Source: Aquicella siphonis
Lineage (GTDB): Bacteria; Pseudomonadota; Gammaproteobacteria; DSM-16500
Direction of reading: 5' to 3'
DNA length: 64,000 nucleotides
Assembly: GCF_902459485.1 (NCBI RefSeq)
Contig: NZ_LR699119.1
Span: 2,294,001 to 2,358,000, forward strand
Below the pieces are notes generated by a model that was not told the DNA's origin, searched no databases, and saw nothing but the letters and a program-made list of their open reading frames with translations. Position numbers and translations under genes: made by a program. Positions 37,242-46,700 of the stretch are shown piece after piece (position 1 is the stretch's first letter; each line of letters begins with the position of its first letter).

Positions 37242-37879
37242 TGAGTTGTTTGAGTAGACGGGGTTTCAGACGGAGCAGATTCAAGCCGGATCGTGACCTT
37301 GTTAAGAGGACCTATGCAATCCATCATGGGCTTCCCAATGGCGGCAAGCTGATTGTTATTAACCGGATTGGCGTCATAGGCTTCCGCAGCCTTGATCGCA
37401 TCATCGTTCGTCATTCCCTGCAGCTGCTCCGGCGTGAGAGTACAGGTTTTTTTCTCCGGCTGTTCGGTCACTTCGCTCATATCCACGGTCACCTGACAAC
37501 CTTTGATGACCGCTCCGCCTACGATAGTAAACAACATGTACTTGGAAGGTGAATAACTAATTAACCATCCTTTTAAGGATTCACATTGGCGGGCGAATTT
37601 CAAAAATTCGGCTGCTTTAGACACGCTTAAGCTGCATTTCGCATCGCCTTCCGGCTTGCATCCGGTTTGTTTGGATAACTCATCCGAGAGCGGTAAGGGC
37701 ATGCTGCTCGTTGTTTTCGCTCCGGCCGATGCGGCGGGCTGAGAAGAAGGCGTGGAACCTTGCACTCCCGCTGGAAGCGGCTCATAAATACCCACCCCCT
37801 GGGCATGGCAAAGATGGCTTGTCACGATTAACGACTGAAACGCCATGATAAAAAAGCCATAGCGGGTTGCTTTTCTCAT
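37238..37879 (-). CDS. Exported protein of unknown function
   Basis: 213 residues from the ATG at 37879, chosen for its GGAGATAAGGAT ribosome binding site; an open extension upstream lacks support. The N-terminus is a signal peptide (MRKATRYGFFIMAFQSLIV...LCHAQ). A Ser/Pro/Ala-rich stretch follows, then a compact region with several Cys (TGCKPEGDAKC, ARQCESL, VIKGCQVTV, KKTCTL, MMDCIGPL), likely disulfide-bonded in the periplasm or outside. No family was recognised. It is coupled to the UbiA gene downstream (ATGA) and follows the small secreted protein by 4 bases. Confidence 0.7.
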   Translation of the reverse strand: MRKATRYGFFIMAFQSLIVTSHLCHAQGVGIYEPLPAGVQGSTPSSQPAASAGAKTTSSMPLPLSDELSKQTGCKPEGDAKCSLSVSKAAEFLKFARQCESLKGWLISYSPSKYMLFTIVGGAVIKGCQVTVDMSEVTEQPEKKTCTLTPEQLQGMTNDDAIKAAEAYDANPVNNNQLAAIGKPMMDCIGPLNKVTIRLESAPSETPSTQTTQ

Positions 37880-37883
37880 ATCC

Positions 37884-38240
37884 TTATCTCCATTGGCAAT
37901 TCGATTGCGGCGTAGAAACAGTTGCGCATTTAACACTACAATCCACGGTACTAGTCCAGTCAGCATCCCACTTGACCGCCGTCACGACTTCACCCGAATT
38001 ACAATCTGATGTATGCGTTGTATCCGTCAATGGCGCGCACTGGGTACTGTTCCGCCAAGTTGCCGAACTAATCGTCGCGGAGCCATAACACTGCATGGAT
38101 TTGGGCGCCAATCCGGAAGGCGGCGGATTCAAAATAGTTGACGATTCAGGCTGAGCCAGCGAGGAAGTCGAGTTCATGAAATTCACGAGAAGAAATATTA
38201 CTGTAAATACCGAGAACAAGCTTATCCATTCACGCCACAT
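37884..38240 (-). CDS. Small Cys-containing exported protein of unknown function
   Basis: 118 residues with an N-terminal signal sequence (WISLFSVFTVIFLLVNFMNS...SLA). The mature part has six Cys (MQCYGS, STQCAP, SDCNSG, VDCSVKCA, SNCQW) and Trp/Thr-rich motifs such as VVTAVKWDADW, suggesting a small disulfide-stabilised beta domain. No family was recognised. It is the first gene of a three-gene operon with another exported protein and the UbiA-like enzyme, and diverges from ubiE. Confidence 0.65.
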   Translation of the reverse strand: MWREWISLFSVFTVIFLLVNFMNSTSSLAQPESSTILNPPPSGLAPKSMQCYGSATISSATWRNSTQCAPLTDTTHTSDCNSGEVVTAVKWDADWTSTVDCSVKCATVSTPQSNCQWR

Positions 38241-38354
38241 TGTCCCTGCTCCCTAGCCAAGTCTTTAGTCATATCTATATACTAGCATGACTCATGGGCA
38301 GGCATTCAACATTTAAACCGCACAATTAGTATGATAAATAAACAAATAATCGAG

Positions 38355-38360
38355 TATAAT
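38355..38360 (+). promoter_or_regulatory. Candidate -10 element of the ubiE-ubiJ-ubiB operon
   Basis: A perfect TATAAT lies 30 bp before the ubiE ATG. The -35 region is weak (TGATAA at about 38332). A very short leader is implied. Confidence 0.45.
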
Positions 38361-38390
38361 ACTTCTCTTTAACGATATCCGAGCCAGCTT

Positions 38391-39149
38391 ATGCCTTCTG
38401 ATTTTGAAAGAAAAACCACTCATTTTGGCTACCGTGAAGTGCCGAAGAATGAAAAAGCGGCGCTGGTCGCTGAAGTCTTTCGTTCTGTCGCGCCCAAATA
38501 TGATTTAATGAACGACTTGATGTCTTTGGGCATGCACCGGTTGTGGAAGCGTTTTGCGATTGAGCAGGCCGCCCTGCGCCCCGGCGACCAGGTTCTTGAT
38601 GTGGCGTCCGGCACAGGCGATCTGGCCAAGGCTTTGGCCAGAGTGGTAGGCAGCAAGGGCAGGGTAGTCATGACCGATATCAATGAAGCCATGCTGCAAG
38701 TAGGGCGCGAGCGCCTGGAAGATGCGGGGGTCATGGGAAATATTGATTTCATTCAAGCAGATGCGGAAAATCTTCCCTTTGTGGATCATTATTTCGACTG
38801 CGTGACCATTGCATTCGGCCTGCGCAATGTCACTGACAAGGTAACCGCGATGAAATCCATGCACCGGGTTCTTAAACCAGGCGGCAAATTACTCATACTG
38901 GAATTCTCACACCCTCAAACCCCGTTGCTGAATAAGCTCTATGATTTGTATTCTTTTAATATCATCCCCAGGCTGGGCGCGCTGGTGACAAATGATCGTG
39001 ACAGTTACCAATATCTGGTCGAATCCATTCGCATGCACCCCAACCAGGATGCGCTGAAAGCCATGATGCATGAAGCAGGATTTGAAGACGTGGAATACTA
39101 TAATTTGTGTGATGGTATCGTGGCTGTGCATAAGGGATATAAATATTAA
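38391..39149 (+). CDS. ubiE: Demethylubiquinol/demethylmenaquinol C-methyltransferase
   Basis: 252 residues. UbiE C-methylates the ring of ubiquinone (and menaquinone) precursors with SAM. Diagnostic segments are [55 protein letters not shown] and the C-terminal [14 protein letters not shown]. It is the first gene of ubiE-ubiJ-ubiB, with 2 bp to ubiJ. Confidence 0.98.
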   Translation: MPSDFERKTTHFGYREVPKNEKAALVAEVFRSVAPKYDLMNDLMSLGMHRLWKRFAIEQAALRPGDQVLDVASGTGDLAKALARVVGSKGRVVMTDINEAMLQVGRERLEDAGVMGNIDFIQADAENLPFVDHYFDCVTIAFGLRNVTDKVTAMKSMHRVLKPGGKLLILEFSHPQTPLLNKLYDLYSFNIIPRLGALVTNDRDSYQYLVESIRMHPNQDALKAMMHEAGFEDVEYYNLCDGIVAVHKGYKY

Positions 39150-39151
39150 CC

Positions 39152-39775
39152 ATGAATCAGACCTTTCTGAACTTTCTTTCCCGGGCCATGAATGCCTGCC
39201 TTGATCTGGATCCTGACTCCAGGAAGCGGATAAAAAAAATGCACGGCAAATGTATTTCCATTGAACTGCTCCCGCTGCACTTTGTTTTTCAATGCACCTT
39301 CGATGACACCGCCATCCATCTTCACACCGGCGAAAATCAGGCTGCTGAAACCAGGCTGCGCGGAACACCCTTGCAAATGCTGGGCATCATGCTCAACCAG
39401 GAAAACCGCCAGCGCTTTTTCGCGGAAGATGTCGTGATCGAAGGCAATGCCGAGCTGGGACAGCAAGTCATTGAGTTGTTTGACCACCTTCAGATCGACT
39501 GGGAAGAACACCTGTCCCGCCTGATTGGCGATGCCCCGGCTTATCACGCCGGCCGCTTGATGAACCGCGTTCAGTCCTGGCTAAAAGACACGCAAGACAA
39601 CCTGGCCATGGATATTAATGGATATATTCATGAAGAGGCAAAATGGCTGCCGGCGCGCGAAGCCTTGCAGGATTTTTTTTCCGAGATCGACGCCATTCGC
39701 ATGGACGTGGATCGTGCCGAAGCAAGCATACTTCACCTGCAATCCATTATTAGCAAGAAAGAGGATGTCCAGTGA
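39152..39775 (+). CDS. ubiJ: Ubiquinone biosynthesis accessory factor UbiJ
   Basis: 207 residues with an N-terminal SCP2 lipid-binding domain (about 15-110, including TRLRGTPLQMLGIM and VVIEGNAELGQQVIELFDHLQIDWEEHLSRLIGD, partly quoted) and a C-terminal helical/coiled-coil tail. UbiJ with UbiK gathers the soluble Ubi enzymes and presents the lipid intermediates. Identification rests on the SCP2 domain and its position between ubiE and ubiB. Its 3' end overlaps ubiB by four bases (ATGA-type, stop after GTGAAA start), so translation is coupled. Confidence 0.92.
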   Translation: MNQTFLNFLSRAMNACLDLDPDSRKRIKKMHGKCISIELLPLHFVFQCTFDDTAIHLHTGENQAAETRLRGTPLQMLGIMLNQENRQRFFAEDVVIEGNAELGQQVIELFDHLQIDWEEHLSRLIGDAPAYHAGRLMNRVQSWLKDTQDNLAMDINGYIHEEAKWLPAREALQDFFSEIDAIRMDVDRAEASILHLQSIISKKEDVQ

Positions 39776-41352
39776 AAGTTTTTACTCGCTTAATGCGTCT
39801 GATTCGCATTAATTTCATTTTAATGCGCTACAACATCGATGAAATTGTGCTGGGCACCCACTGGTTTTATCCTCTGCGCTTCTTTGTGTACTTTAATCCC
39901 TATTACTGGGCGTTAAAAAACAAACTGACGCGCGGCGAGCGCATGCGCCTCGCGATCGAAGAACTCGGACCGATTTTTGTCAAAGCGGGCCAGATCATCT
40001 CTACGCGGCGTGATCTTCTGCCAGATGATATCGCCATGGAATTATCCAAACTTCAGGATCGCGTTCCCCCTTTCGCAGGCGTCAAAGCCAAACAAATCGT
40101 TGAAACTTCACTGGAAGCGAATATTCACGATTTATTCTCCGACTTTGAATTGAAAGCACTGGCGTCCGCTTCCATAGCTCAAGTCCACGCGGCAAAACTG
40201 CTTGACGGCACATCAGTCGTGGTAAAGGTTTTAAGGCCTAATATCAAAAAAATCATAGACCGCGACATTGATCTTCTGATGGCGCTCGCCAGGATCGCCG
40301 AGCGCTACTGGTTCAACGCACGCCATTTCAAGCCTCGGCAGCTCGTTTCAGAAGTCGCGCAAACACTTTATGACGAACTGGATTTAACCCGGGAAGGCGC
40401 AAACGCCTCTCAATTGCGCCGTAACTTTTCCGACTCTGACATCTTGTACATTCCGAAAATATTCTGGGAGTACACCCGCGCCAGCGTGTTAGTCATGGAA
40501 CGCATACACGGCATCCCCATACATGACATAGACAGGTTGAAGCGGGCCGGCGTCAACATGACCAAACTGGCCGAGCGCGGAGTGGAAATTTTCTTTACGC
40601 AAGTCTTCCGTGACAGTTTTTTCCATGCCGACCTGCATCCGGGCAATATTTTTGTCTCGGACAAGGATCCGGAAAATCCCACTTATATCGCCGTTGATTT
40701 TGGAATCGTGGGATCGCTTAACCACAATGACCAGCGTTATCTCGCAGAAAACATGATTGCGTTCTTCAAGCGAGATTACCAGCGCGTCGCAGAACTGCAT
40801 ATCGCTTGCGGCTGGCTTCCGCCGGATACCCGCATTGATCAGTTTGAGGGCGCAATCCGGTCAGTCTCTGAGCCCATTTTTGAACAACCCTTGCGTGACA
40901 TATCATTTGGTCAGCTGCTGATGCGTTTGTTCCAGGTAGCGCGTCGTTTTCACATTAACATTCAGCCGCAACTGGTCTTGCTGCAAAAATCCCTGTTAAG
41001 CATAGAAGGATTGAGCCGTCAGCTGGCCCCGGATCTCGACCTGTGGGCGTCAGCGTCTCCGCAAATTGAAAAATGGCTGAAAAAACAGGTAGGGGGCAAG
41101 GCATTCATACGCCGTATCCGTGATAACCTTCCATTATTATCCGAGCAACTGCCTGAGCTGCCTACGTTGATATTTGAAGTGCTCAAGGAAACCAAACATC
41201 AACAGGAAAAATTACGCTTCCGGCAAGAGGCCGCGAACTCCCAGACTGAGGAAATAAAACGGCGCGAATGGAAAATAAAAGCAGAATATTTCCTGGGAGG
41301 ATCCGGACTCACTTTGCTCGCCGTCCTATTAATGGCGTATATGGGAAAATAG
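39772..41352 (+). CDS. ubiB: Ubiquinone biosynthesis protein kinase/ATPase UbiB
   Basis: 526 residues. An atypical ABC1/ADCK kinase fold with the KxGQ motif FVKAGQIIS (71-74), the Ala-rich loop ASASIAQVHAAKL, HADLHPGNIFV and AVDFGIVG. The C-terminus ends in a membrane anchor (SGLTLLAVLLMAYMG). UbiB probably uses ATP to help extract ubiquinone precursors from the membrane. It starts with GTG overlapping the ubiJ stop. Confidence 0.97.
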   Translation: MKVFTRLMRLIRINFILMRYNIDEIVLGTHWFYPLRFFVYFNPYYWALKNKLTRGERMRLAIEELGPIFVKAGQIISTRRDLLPDDIAMELSKLQDRVPPFAGVKAKQIVETSLEANIHDLFSDFELKALASASIAQVHAAKLLDGTSVVVKVLRPNIKKIIDRDIDLLMALARIAERYWFNARHFKPRQLVSEVAQTLYDELDLTREGANASQLRRNFSDSDILYIPKIFWEYTRASVLVMERIHGIPIHDIDRLKRAGVNMTKLAERGVEIFFTQVFRDSFFHADLHPGNIFVSDKDPENPTYIAVDFGIVGSLNHNDQRYLAENMIAFFKRDYQRVAELHIACGWLPPDTRIDQFEGAIRSVSEPIFEQPLRDISFGQLLMRLFQVARRFHINIQPQLVLLQKSLLSIEGLSRQLAPDLDLWASASPQIEKWLKKQVGGKAFIRRIRDNLPLLSEQLPELPTLIFEVLKETKHQQEKLRFRQEAANSQTEEIKRREWKIKAEYFLGGSGLTLLAVLLMAYMGK

Positions 41353-41436
41353 AAATCGCTCGCTGAACAACATCAGCCGTTGAACGAGACATCGGAAGCA
41401 GCACCCTGCACATGCGGGAAAGACCGGTATCTATCG

Positions 41437-42996
41437 CTAGCGTTTGAACCTTGTCAATGCGGTTGCAATTTTGTCTTCCATATCCCGATACTTCCAGGTC
41501 ATCCCTTTGTTCCCGTTGATCATGATAACAAAAGCCAGGATTTCCCTGTCCGCCCCCATGACATATCCCGCAAGGCTGACCACTCCTGAGATAGTGCCGG
41601 TTTTTGCCTTCACCTTGCGCGCAATATTTCCCATGCGATGTTTTAACGTACCGTCCACACCCGCAATGGGCAAGGCAGAAATAAAAGCATCATTGGTGGG
41701 TCCGTGGTGATAGGCGAAACTCAGTACCTGCATCAGCTGTGAAGGCGTCGTGAGGTTGGAAGGAGAAAGACCTGAGCCATCAAGAATACGCAGACCGGAA
41801 GTATTCATTCCCGCATACCGGGATAAAATTTGTGACACGGCATAACTGCCGTTCGCCCAGCTTCCCGGCTGATGGGTGTATAATTGTCCCAGTTTTTTGA
41901 ACAGGGCGCCGGCAATCACATTATCCGATTTTTTAAGCATTTCATTGATCAGGTCTGACAGTGGTTCCGAGGCATGATAAGCAATCATGGACGGGTTCTT
42001 AGGCGCCGATCCAAAGGTCACGGTACCATAGACCCGGATGTCCAGCTGTTTCATTACGCCTTTGAACAGCGCGCGATTATAATCGGGAACATCCGTCACC
42101 ACATAGCTGACTCCCCAGGCATCCTTGCCTTTGGGCATACAGCCGTCAATCGAGAGGCCACTGCTGAGGTCGCTGGATAAACGCAGCGAGCAGGATGTTC
42201 GGTTGGGTTTGGTGACAACGCTGTTGCGGATTTCAGGATAGAAATGATTGGGAGAGGTCTCCACCCGCGCAGCCTGCCCTGTGACCGCGGAAGGCGAGAC
42301 CTTGAACGGCAGACAATTATGATTAATGATGCTTGCGCTGATAGGCGCGGCGTAACAATAGCTCTTGTCTTTCCATTCCCAATCCGGGCCGTAAAAACTC
42401 TGGTCGTAAGCCGTATTATCAATATAAACATTTCCGGCTATGGCCTGGATTTGCTGCGTTCTCAGGTTCAGCATCAAATCGACCAGATCATTGTATGTCA
42501 GTGATGGATCCCCGCTTAAAACGACATACAAATTTCCCTGCAGCACTCCATTCTTGATGGTCTTGGCATCAGTCAGCAATTGGGTTGAAAAACGGTATTC
42601 CGGTTTCAGATAGATCAAGGCTGCTTCCGCCGTCAGGACTTTCAGGGTGCTCGCGGGTGTTAATGGCTGATAAATGTTTCGTGTATACAAGGGATCGCCA
42701 TATTTCATCGATTTGACAAATACTCCGATGTCCGCCGTGGAAGTATTTTCCCTGATCAGCGCAGTCAACACGCTCGCGAGCTGTGAAGCGCCATAAACAA
42801 CCGTGCCGCTGGAAACAGCATGGGAAGGAGAAACTTTTTTATAGATGGACTTCGGTTTCTGCTTGGCAACAGCCTTTTTCTTGACGGTTGTATGGGCATG
42901 TACCTGTTTGACAGATTTATGCTTGCGTTTCGCAATGGCAGGGTCAGCCAGACAAAAAATCACCCACAGGCTGACAATTAAATATACATATCTCAT
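41437..42996 (-). CDS. dacB: D-alanyl-D-alanine carboxypeptidase/endopeptidase (PBP4)
   Basis: 519 residues from the ATG at 42996, which has GGAGATTCA before it and starts a signal peptide (MRYVYLIVSLWVIFCLADPAIA); an upstream extension in the same frame is unlikely. The serine peptidase S13 motifs are S116-T-L-K in LTPASTLKVL, SDN in LKKSDNVIAG, and KTG in VKAKTGTISG. A basic linker (KRKHKSVKQVHAH...) separates the signal from the domain. The enzyme trims and cleaves peptidoglycan cross-links in the periplasm. It converges with ubiB. Confidence 0.94.
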   Translation of the reverse strand: MRYVYLIVSLWVIFCLADPAIAKRKHKSVKQVHAHTTVKKKAVAKQKPKSIYKKVSPSHAVSSGTVVYGASQLASVLTALIRENTSTADIGVFVKSMKYGDPLYTRNIYQPLTPASTLKVLTAEAALIYLKPEYRFSTQLLTDAKTIKNGVLQGNLYVVLSGDPSLTYNDLVDLMLNLRTQQIQAIAGNVYIDNTAYDQSFYGPDWEWKDKSYCYAAPISASIINHNCLPFKVSPSAVTGQAARVETSPNHFYPEIRNSVVTKPNRTSCSLRLSSDLSSGLSIDGCMPKGKDAWGVSYVVTDVPDYNRALFKGVMKQLDIRVYGTVTFGSAPKNPSMIAYHASEPLSDLINEMLKKSDNVIAGALFKKLGQLYTHQPGSWANGSYAVSQILSRYAGMNTSGLRILDGSGLSPSNLTTPSQLMQVLSFAYHHGPTNDAFISALPIAGVDGTLKHRMGNIARKVKAKTGTISGVVSLAGYVMGADREILAFVIMINGNKGMTWKYRDMEDKIATALTRFKR

Positions 42997-43180
42997 TGAA
43001 TCTCCATTACCAGGTAGAGGCCATTCTTCCCTGTCACCCCAGGGCACACACCATATAAAGACTAAAGGTGCGATAATATGTGAATAATTTGGTATACTCA
43101 ATTCCCTTAGATGGATATGAAAGCCCTAGCGAAGGTATTTTTCCTTCCATCCTGATATTGATTATAGAGGAGTTTTCACC

Positions 43181-43378
43181 ATGATAAATATAAGAGAGTT
43201 TCTCGGTCTTGGTTATTATGTGAGCGAACTTGACAATTTTTTGGTCGAATTTGACAAAAATCATACAAAATTATCTGCTTCACAACGCAAGGAAATAGAT
43301 AAATACAATCGCATTTATGTCTTACGTGATACACCTCACAAACCCGAAACCCAGAAAACACTCTGGGACCAATTCTAG
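43181..43378 (+). CDS. Small protein of unknown function
   Basis: 65 residues, charged and soluble, starting MINIREFLGLGYYVSELD. A strong GAGGAG ribosome binding site 9 bases upstream and TATACT at 43093-43098 as a possible -10 support expression. The C-terminal part (KEIDKYNRIYVLRDTPHKP) is Lys/Arg/Tyr-rich. No family was recognised; by style it may be a lineage-restricted conserved protein of Legionellales. The following membrane protein gene starts 19 bases later. Confidence 0.7.
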   Translation: MINIREFLGLGYYVSELDNFLVEFDKNHTKLSASQRKEIDKYNRIYVLRDTPHKPETQKTLWDQF

Positions 43379-43397
43379 TTTCAGCAGGGCAGAAACC

Positions 43398-43631
43398 ATG
43401 CAGCGACTTGTTAACCAAATTGTTCCCTTCATTCTGGCCGGCGTTGCCATCGTTGCATTCGCCTTTGGCATCATGCTGCTGGCCTATCTGTTTCTTTTTG
43501 GCGCCCTGGTCGGTTTCATCCTGTTTTTGATCGCCTGGATACGCAGCCGTTTTTTTGCGCCCAAAACTGTGTCCCGGCCGCGTAAAACTTCTGGCCGCAT
43601 CATCGATTCTGATGACTGGAAGGAGTTGTAA
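43398..43631 (+). CDS. Small membrane protein of unknown function
   Basis: 77 residues from the ATG at 43398, chosen for AGGG upstream; the frame is open further back through the previous gene but without support. Two adjacent hydrophobic stretches (IVPFILAGVAIVAFAFGIMLL and FLFGALVGFILFLIAWI, each shown in part) form a membrane hairpin, followed by a basic tail (RSRFFAPKTVSRPRK). No family was recognised. It is probably co-transcribed with the 65-residue gene upstream. Confidence 0.7.
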   Translation: MQRLVNQIVPFILAGVAIVAFAFGIMLLAYLFLFGALVGFILFLIAWIRSRFFAPKTVSRPRKTSGRIIDSDDWKEL

Positions 43632-43720
43632 TTCATCACACGCTTGCCTGCATAATCGTTGACACTCCCCTCTTTTTAGTGAAAATTGGATGAAAGAGAG
43701 GATTTTAACAGGGAATATTT

Positions 43721-46700
43721 ATGACACTGACATGGAAAGAGCAGTTACAAGACAAACTTATTCAAAAGCACGGGAATAAAAAAGGCACGGCGCTCAATAA
43801 CAAATACTCCCAGAGTTTTCCCTCCAGTTATCTCGATGATTATCAAGTCAGCATGGCTATTAGCGATATTGATAACATCGAAAAGCTTTCAGCCGAAAAT
43901 CCGCTTGAAATCAGTTTTTATTTTGCCCCCGACAATGCGGAAAATCCCCTGCATCTGCGCTTGTTTCAATGGCAAAAACCCATACCGTTATCAGATATTT
44001 TACCCATGCTGGAAAACCTCAATCTACGCACGGATAATGAACGTCCGCATAAAGTCACTCTTAGCAACAAGCAAAACATCTGGATCAGCGACTTTGCCGT
44101 CATCTATTCCAAAGGCTCGCTGGAAATCGACAAAATCAATGAGTTATTCCAGGAAGCTTTCACAAAAATCTATTTTGGCCTGTCGGAGAATGACGGCTTT
44201 AACAAGCTCGTGCTAGGAGCCTCGTTATCCTGGCGTGAAATCATGGTATTGCGTACTTATGCGAAATACTTGCGGCAGGTGGGTTTTCGTTTCAGCCAGG
44301 CCTATATAGAAAACACCCTGGTCAATAATACCGCCATTGCTTCCAGCCTGATCAAGCTGTTTAATGCCATGCATAATCCGGCCAAAACCGCCAGGGAGAA
44401 AAATCTCCCTGCTCAAATCGAAAAACAGATCCTGGACACGCTGGAGACAGTGACCAGTCTTGATGAAGACAAAATTATCCGGCGCTACCTGGATTTGATC
44501 AAAGCCACGCTGCGCACCAATTTTTATCAAATCGGCGCGGATGGCAAACCGGCAGATTATCTTTCCATTAAACTGAATTCGCGCGTGATTCCCGATCTTC
44601 CATTGCCTACGCCGTTATATGAAATATTCGTCTATTCACCACGCTTCGAAGGCGTTCACTTACGCAATACCAAAGTTGCCCGCGGCGGCCTGCGCTGGTC
44701 AGACCGGCGTGAAGATTTTCGTACGGAAATTTTAGGCTTGATGAAAGCACAGGTTGTTAAAAATTCCGTCATCGTCCCATCCGGCGCGAAAGGCGGGTTT
44801 GTGCTGAAAGCCATTCCGCCATTCGCATCCCGCGAAACCGTACAAGCTGAAGTTATTCAGTGTTACAAATCCTTCATACGCGGCCTTCTGGACATCACGG
44901 ATAACATCAAGGATATGAAATTCATCCGCCCGCGCGATGTTGTCTGTTATGACGACCCTGATCCTTATCTCGTTGTGGCCGCGGACAAAGGCACCGCGAC
45001 TTTTTCCGATATCGCTAACGGGATTTCACAGGAATATGATTTCTGGCTGAATGATGCTTTCGCCTCGGGCGGCTCGACTGGCTATGATCATAAAAAAATG
45101 GGAATTACCGCGCGCGGCGCCTGGGAATCTGTCAAACGCCATTTTCGCGAGCTTGAAATTGATGTGGATAAAACCAATATCACCGTGGCCGGGATAGGCG
45201 ACATGAGCGGTGACGTGTTTGGAAACGGCATGCTTTACAACAAGCACATCAAATTGGTTGCCGCATTTGATCACCGGCATATTTTCATTGATCCGGACCC
45301 TGACCCGGAAGTATCGTATTATGAACGCGTCAGGATATTCAATCTGCCCACTTCTTCCTGGGAAAGCTATAACAGTAAGTTGATTTCCAAGGGCGGCGGC
45401 GTTTTTAAACGCACACTCAAGTCCATTCCCCTGACACCGCAAATGAAACATCTTCTCGATGTCGAGGACAGCGCCCTCGCACCGGTAGATTTGATCCGCG
45501 CAATATTAAAGGCTCCGGTCGATCTTCTGTTCAACGGCGGCATAGGCACATACGTCAAGGCCAGCAGCGAGAGCCAGGCGGATGTGGGCGACCGCTCCAA
45601 TGATTATTGCCGTGTCAATGGAAACGAATTACGCTGCAAAGTGGTGGGAGAAGGGGGCAACCTGGGTTTCACTCAGCTGGGCCGTGTTGAATATGCCTTG
45701 AATAACGGTCTCATTAACACGGACTTTATCGATAATTCAGCCGGCGTCGATTGCTCAGACCATGAAGTGAATTTGAAAATCCTTTTAAATGCTGAAGTCC
45801 AAAAGCGGAAACTTTCGCAAAAAAAGCGTAATGACCTGCTCGCGTCCCTGACGCAGGAAGTCGCCGACCTTGTTTTATACGATAATTATTCCCAGGCGCT
45901 GATCATGAGTATTTCCGCCTTTTCTGCGGCAAAAAACATGTCTTTGCACACCAATTACATCAAGGAACTTGAAAGCCAGGGAATACTGAACCGGCGCGTG
46001 GAATTCTTACCCGATGACAAAGAACTGGTGGAGCGAAAAGCAGCAGGGATAGGCTTGACAAGGCCGGAACTGGCTGTACTGCTTGCTTACACAAAAATTC
46101 ATATCAAACATGAAATATTGCAAAGCAAGCTGCCTGAAGATGCCTTCCTGGGCATGAACCTGGAAACCGCGTTTCCTTCCAGCATCAGAAAAAAATATCA
46201 GAGCGCGATGAACGATCATCGATTGAAGCGCGACATCATTGCCACGCAACTGAGTAATCAGGTTGTGAATGAAATGGGCATCACGTTTGTGTACCGTCTG
46301 CAAATGGAAACAGGCGCGACGGTGGAAGAAATTATCCGCGCGCATGCTGTCGCATCACGAATCTATGGAACGCATGAATTACAGAAAACAATCGGATCCT
46401 TTGATTTCAAAATCCCCATGAATGATCAGTATGAAATGCTTTATAATATCCGCAACCTGATCAACCTCTCTACGCGCTGGTTTTTACACACCAATCATAT
46501 CAAGGAAGACTTAAACCAGCTTATCGAGCATTATTCCGTGAGGATTCGTTCACTGGAAGAATTGATTCCCAATCTCATGGCGGGATACACCAAACAATAC
46601 CTGGAATCCATTACCGAAAAATTCATGAAAGCAGGTCTTCCCAATGAAGTCGCGCGCCGCATTGCGACTTATCGCGCGATTTATACTTCGCTGAATATCA

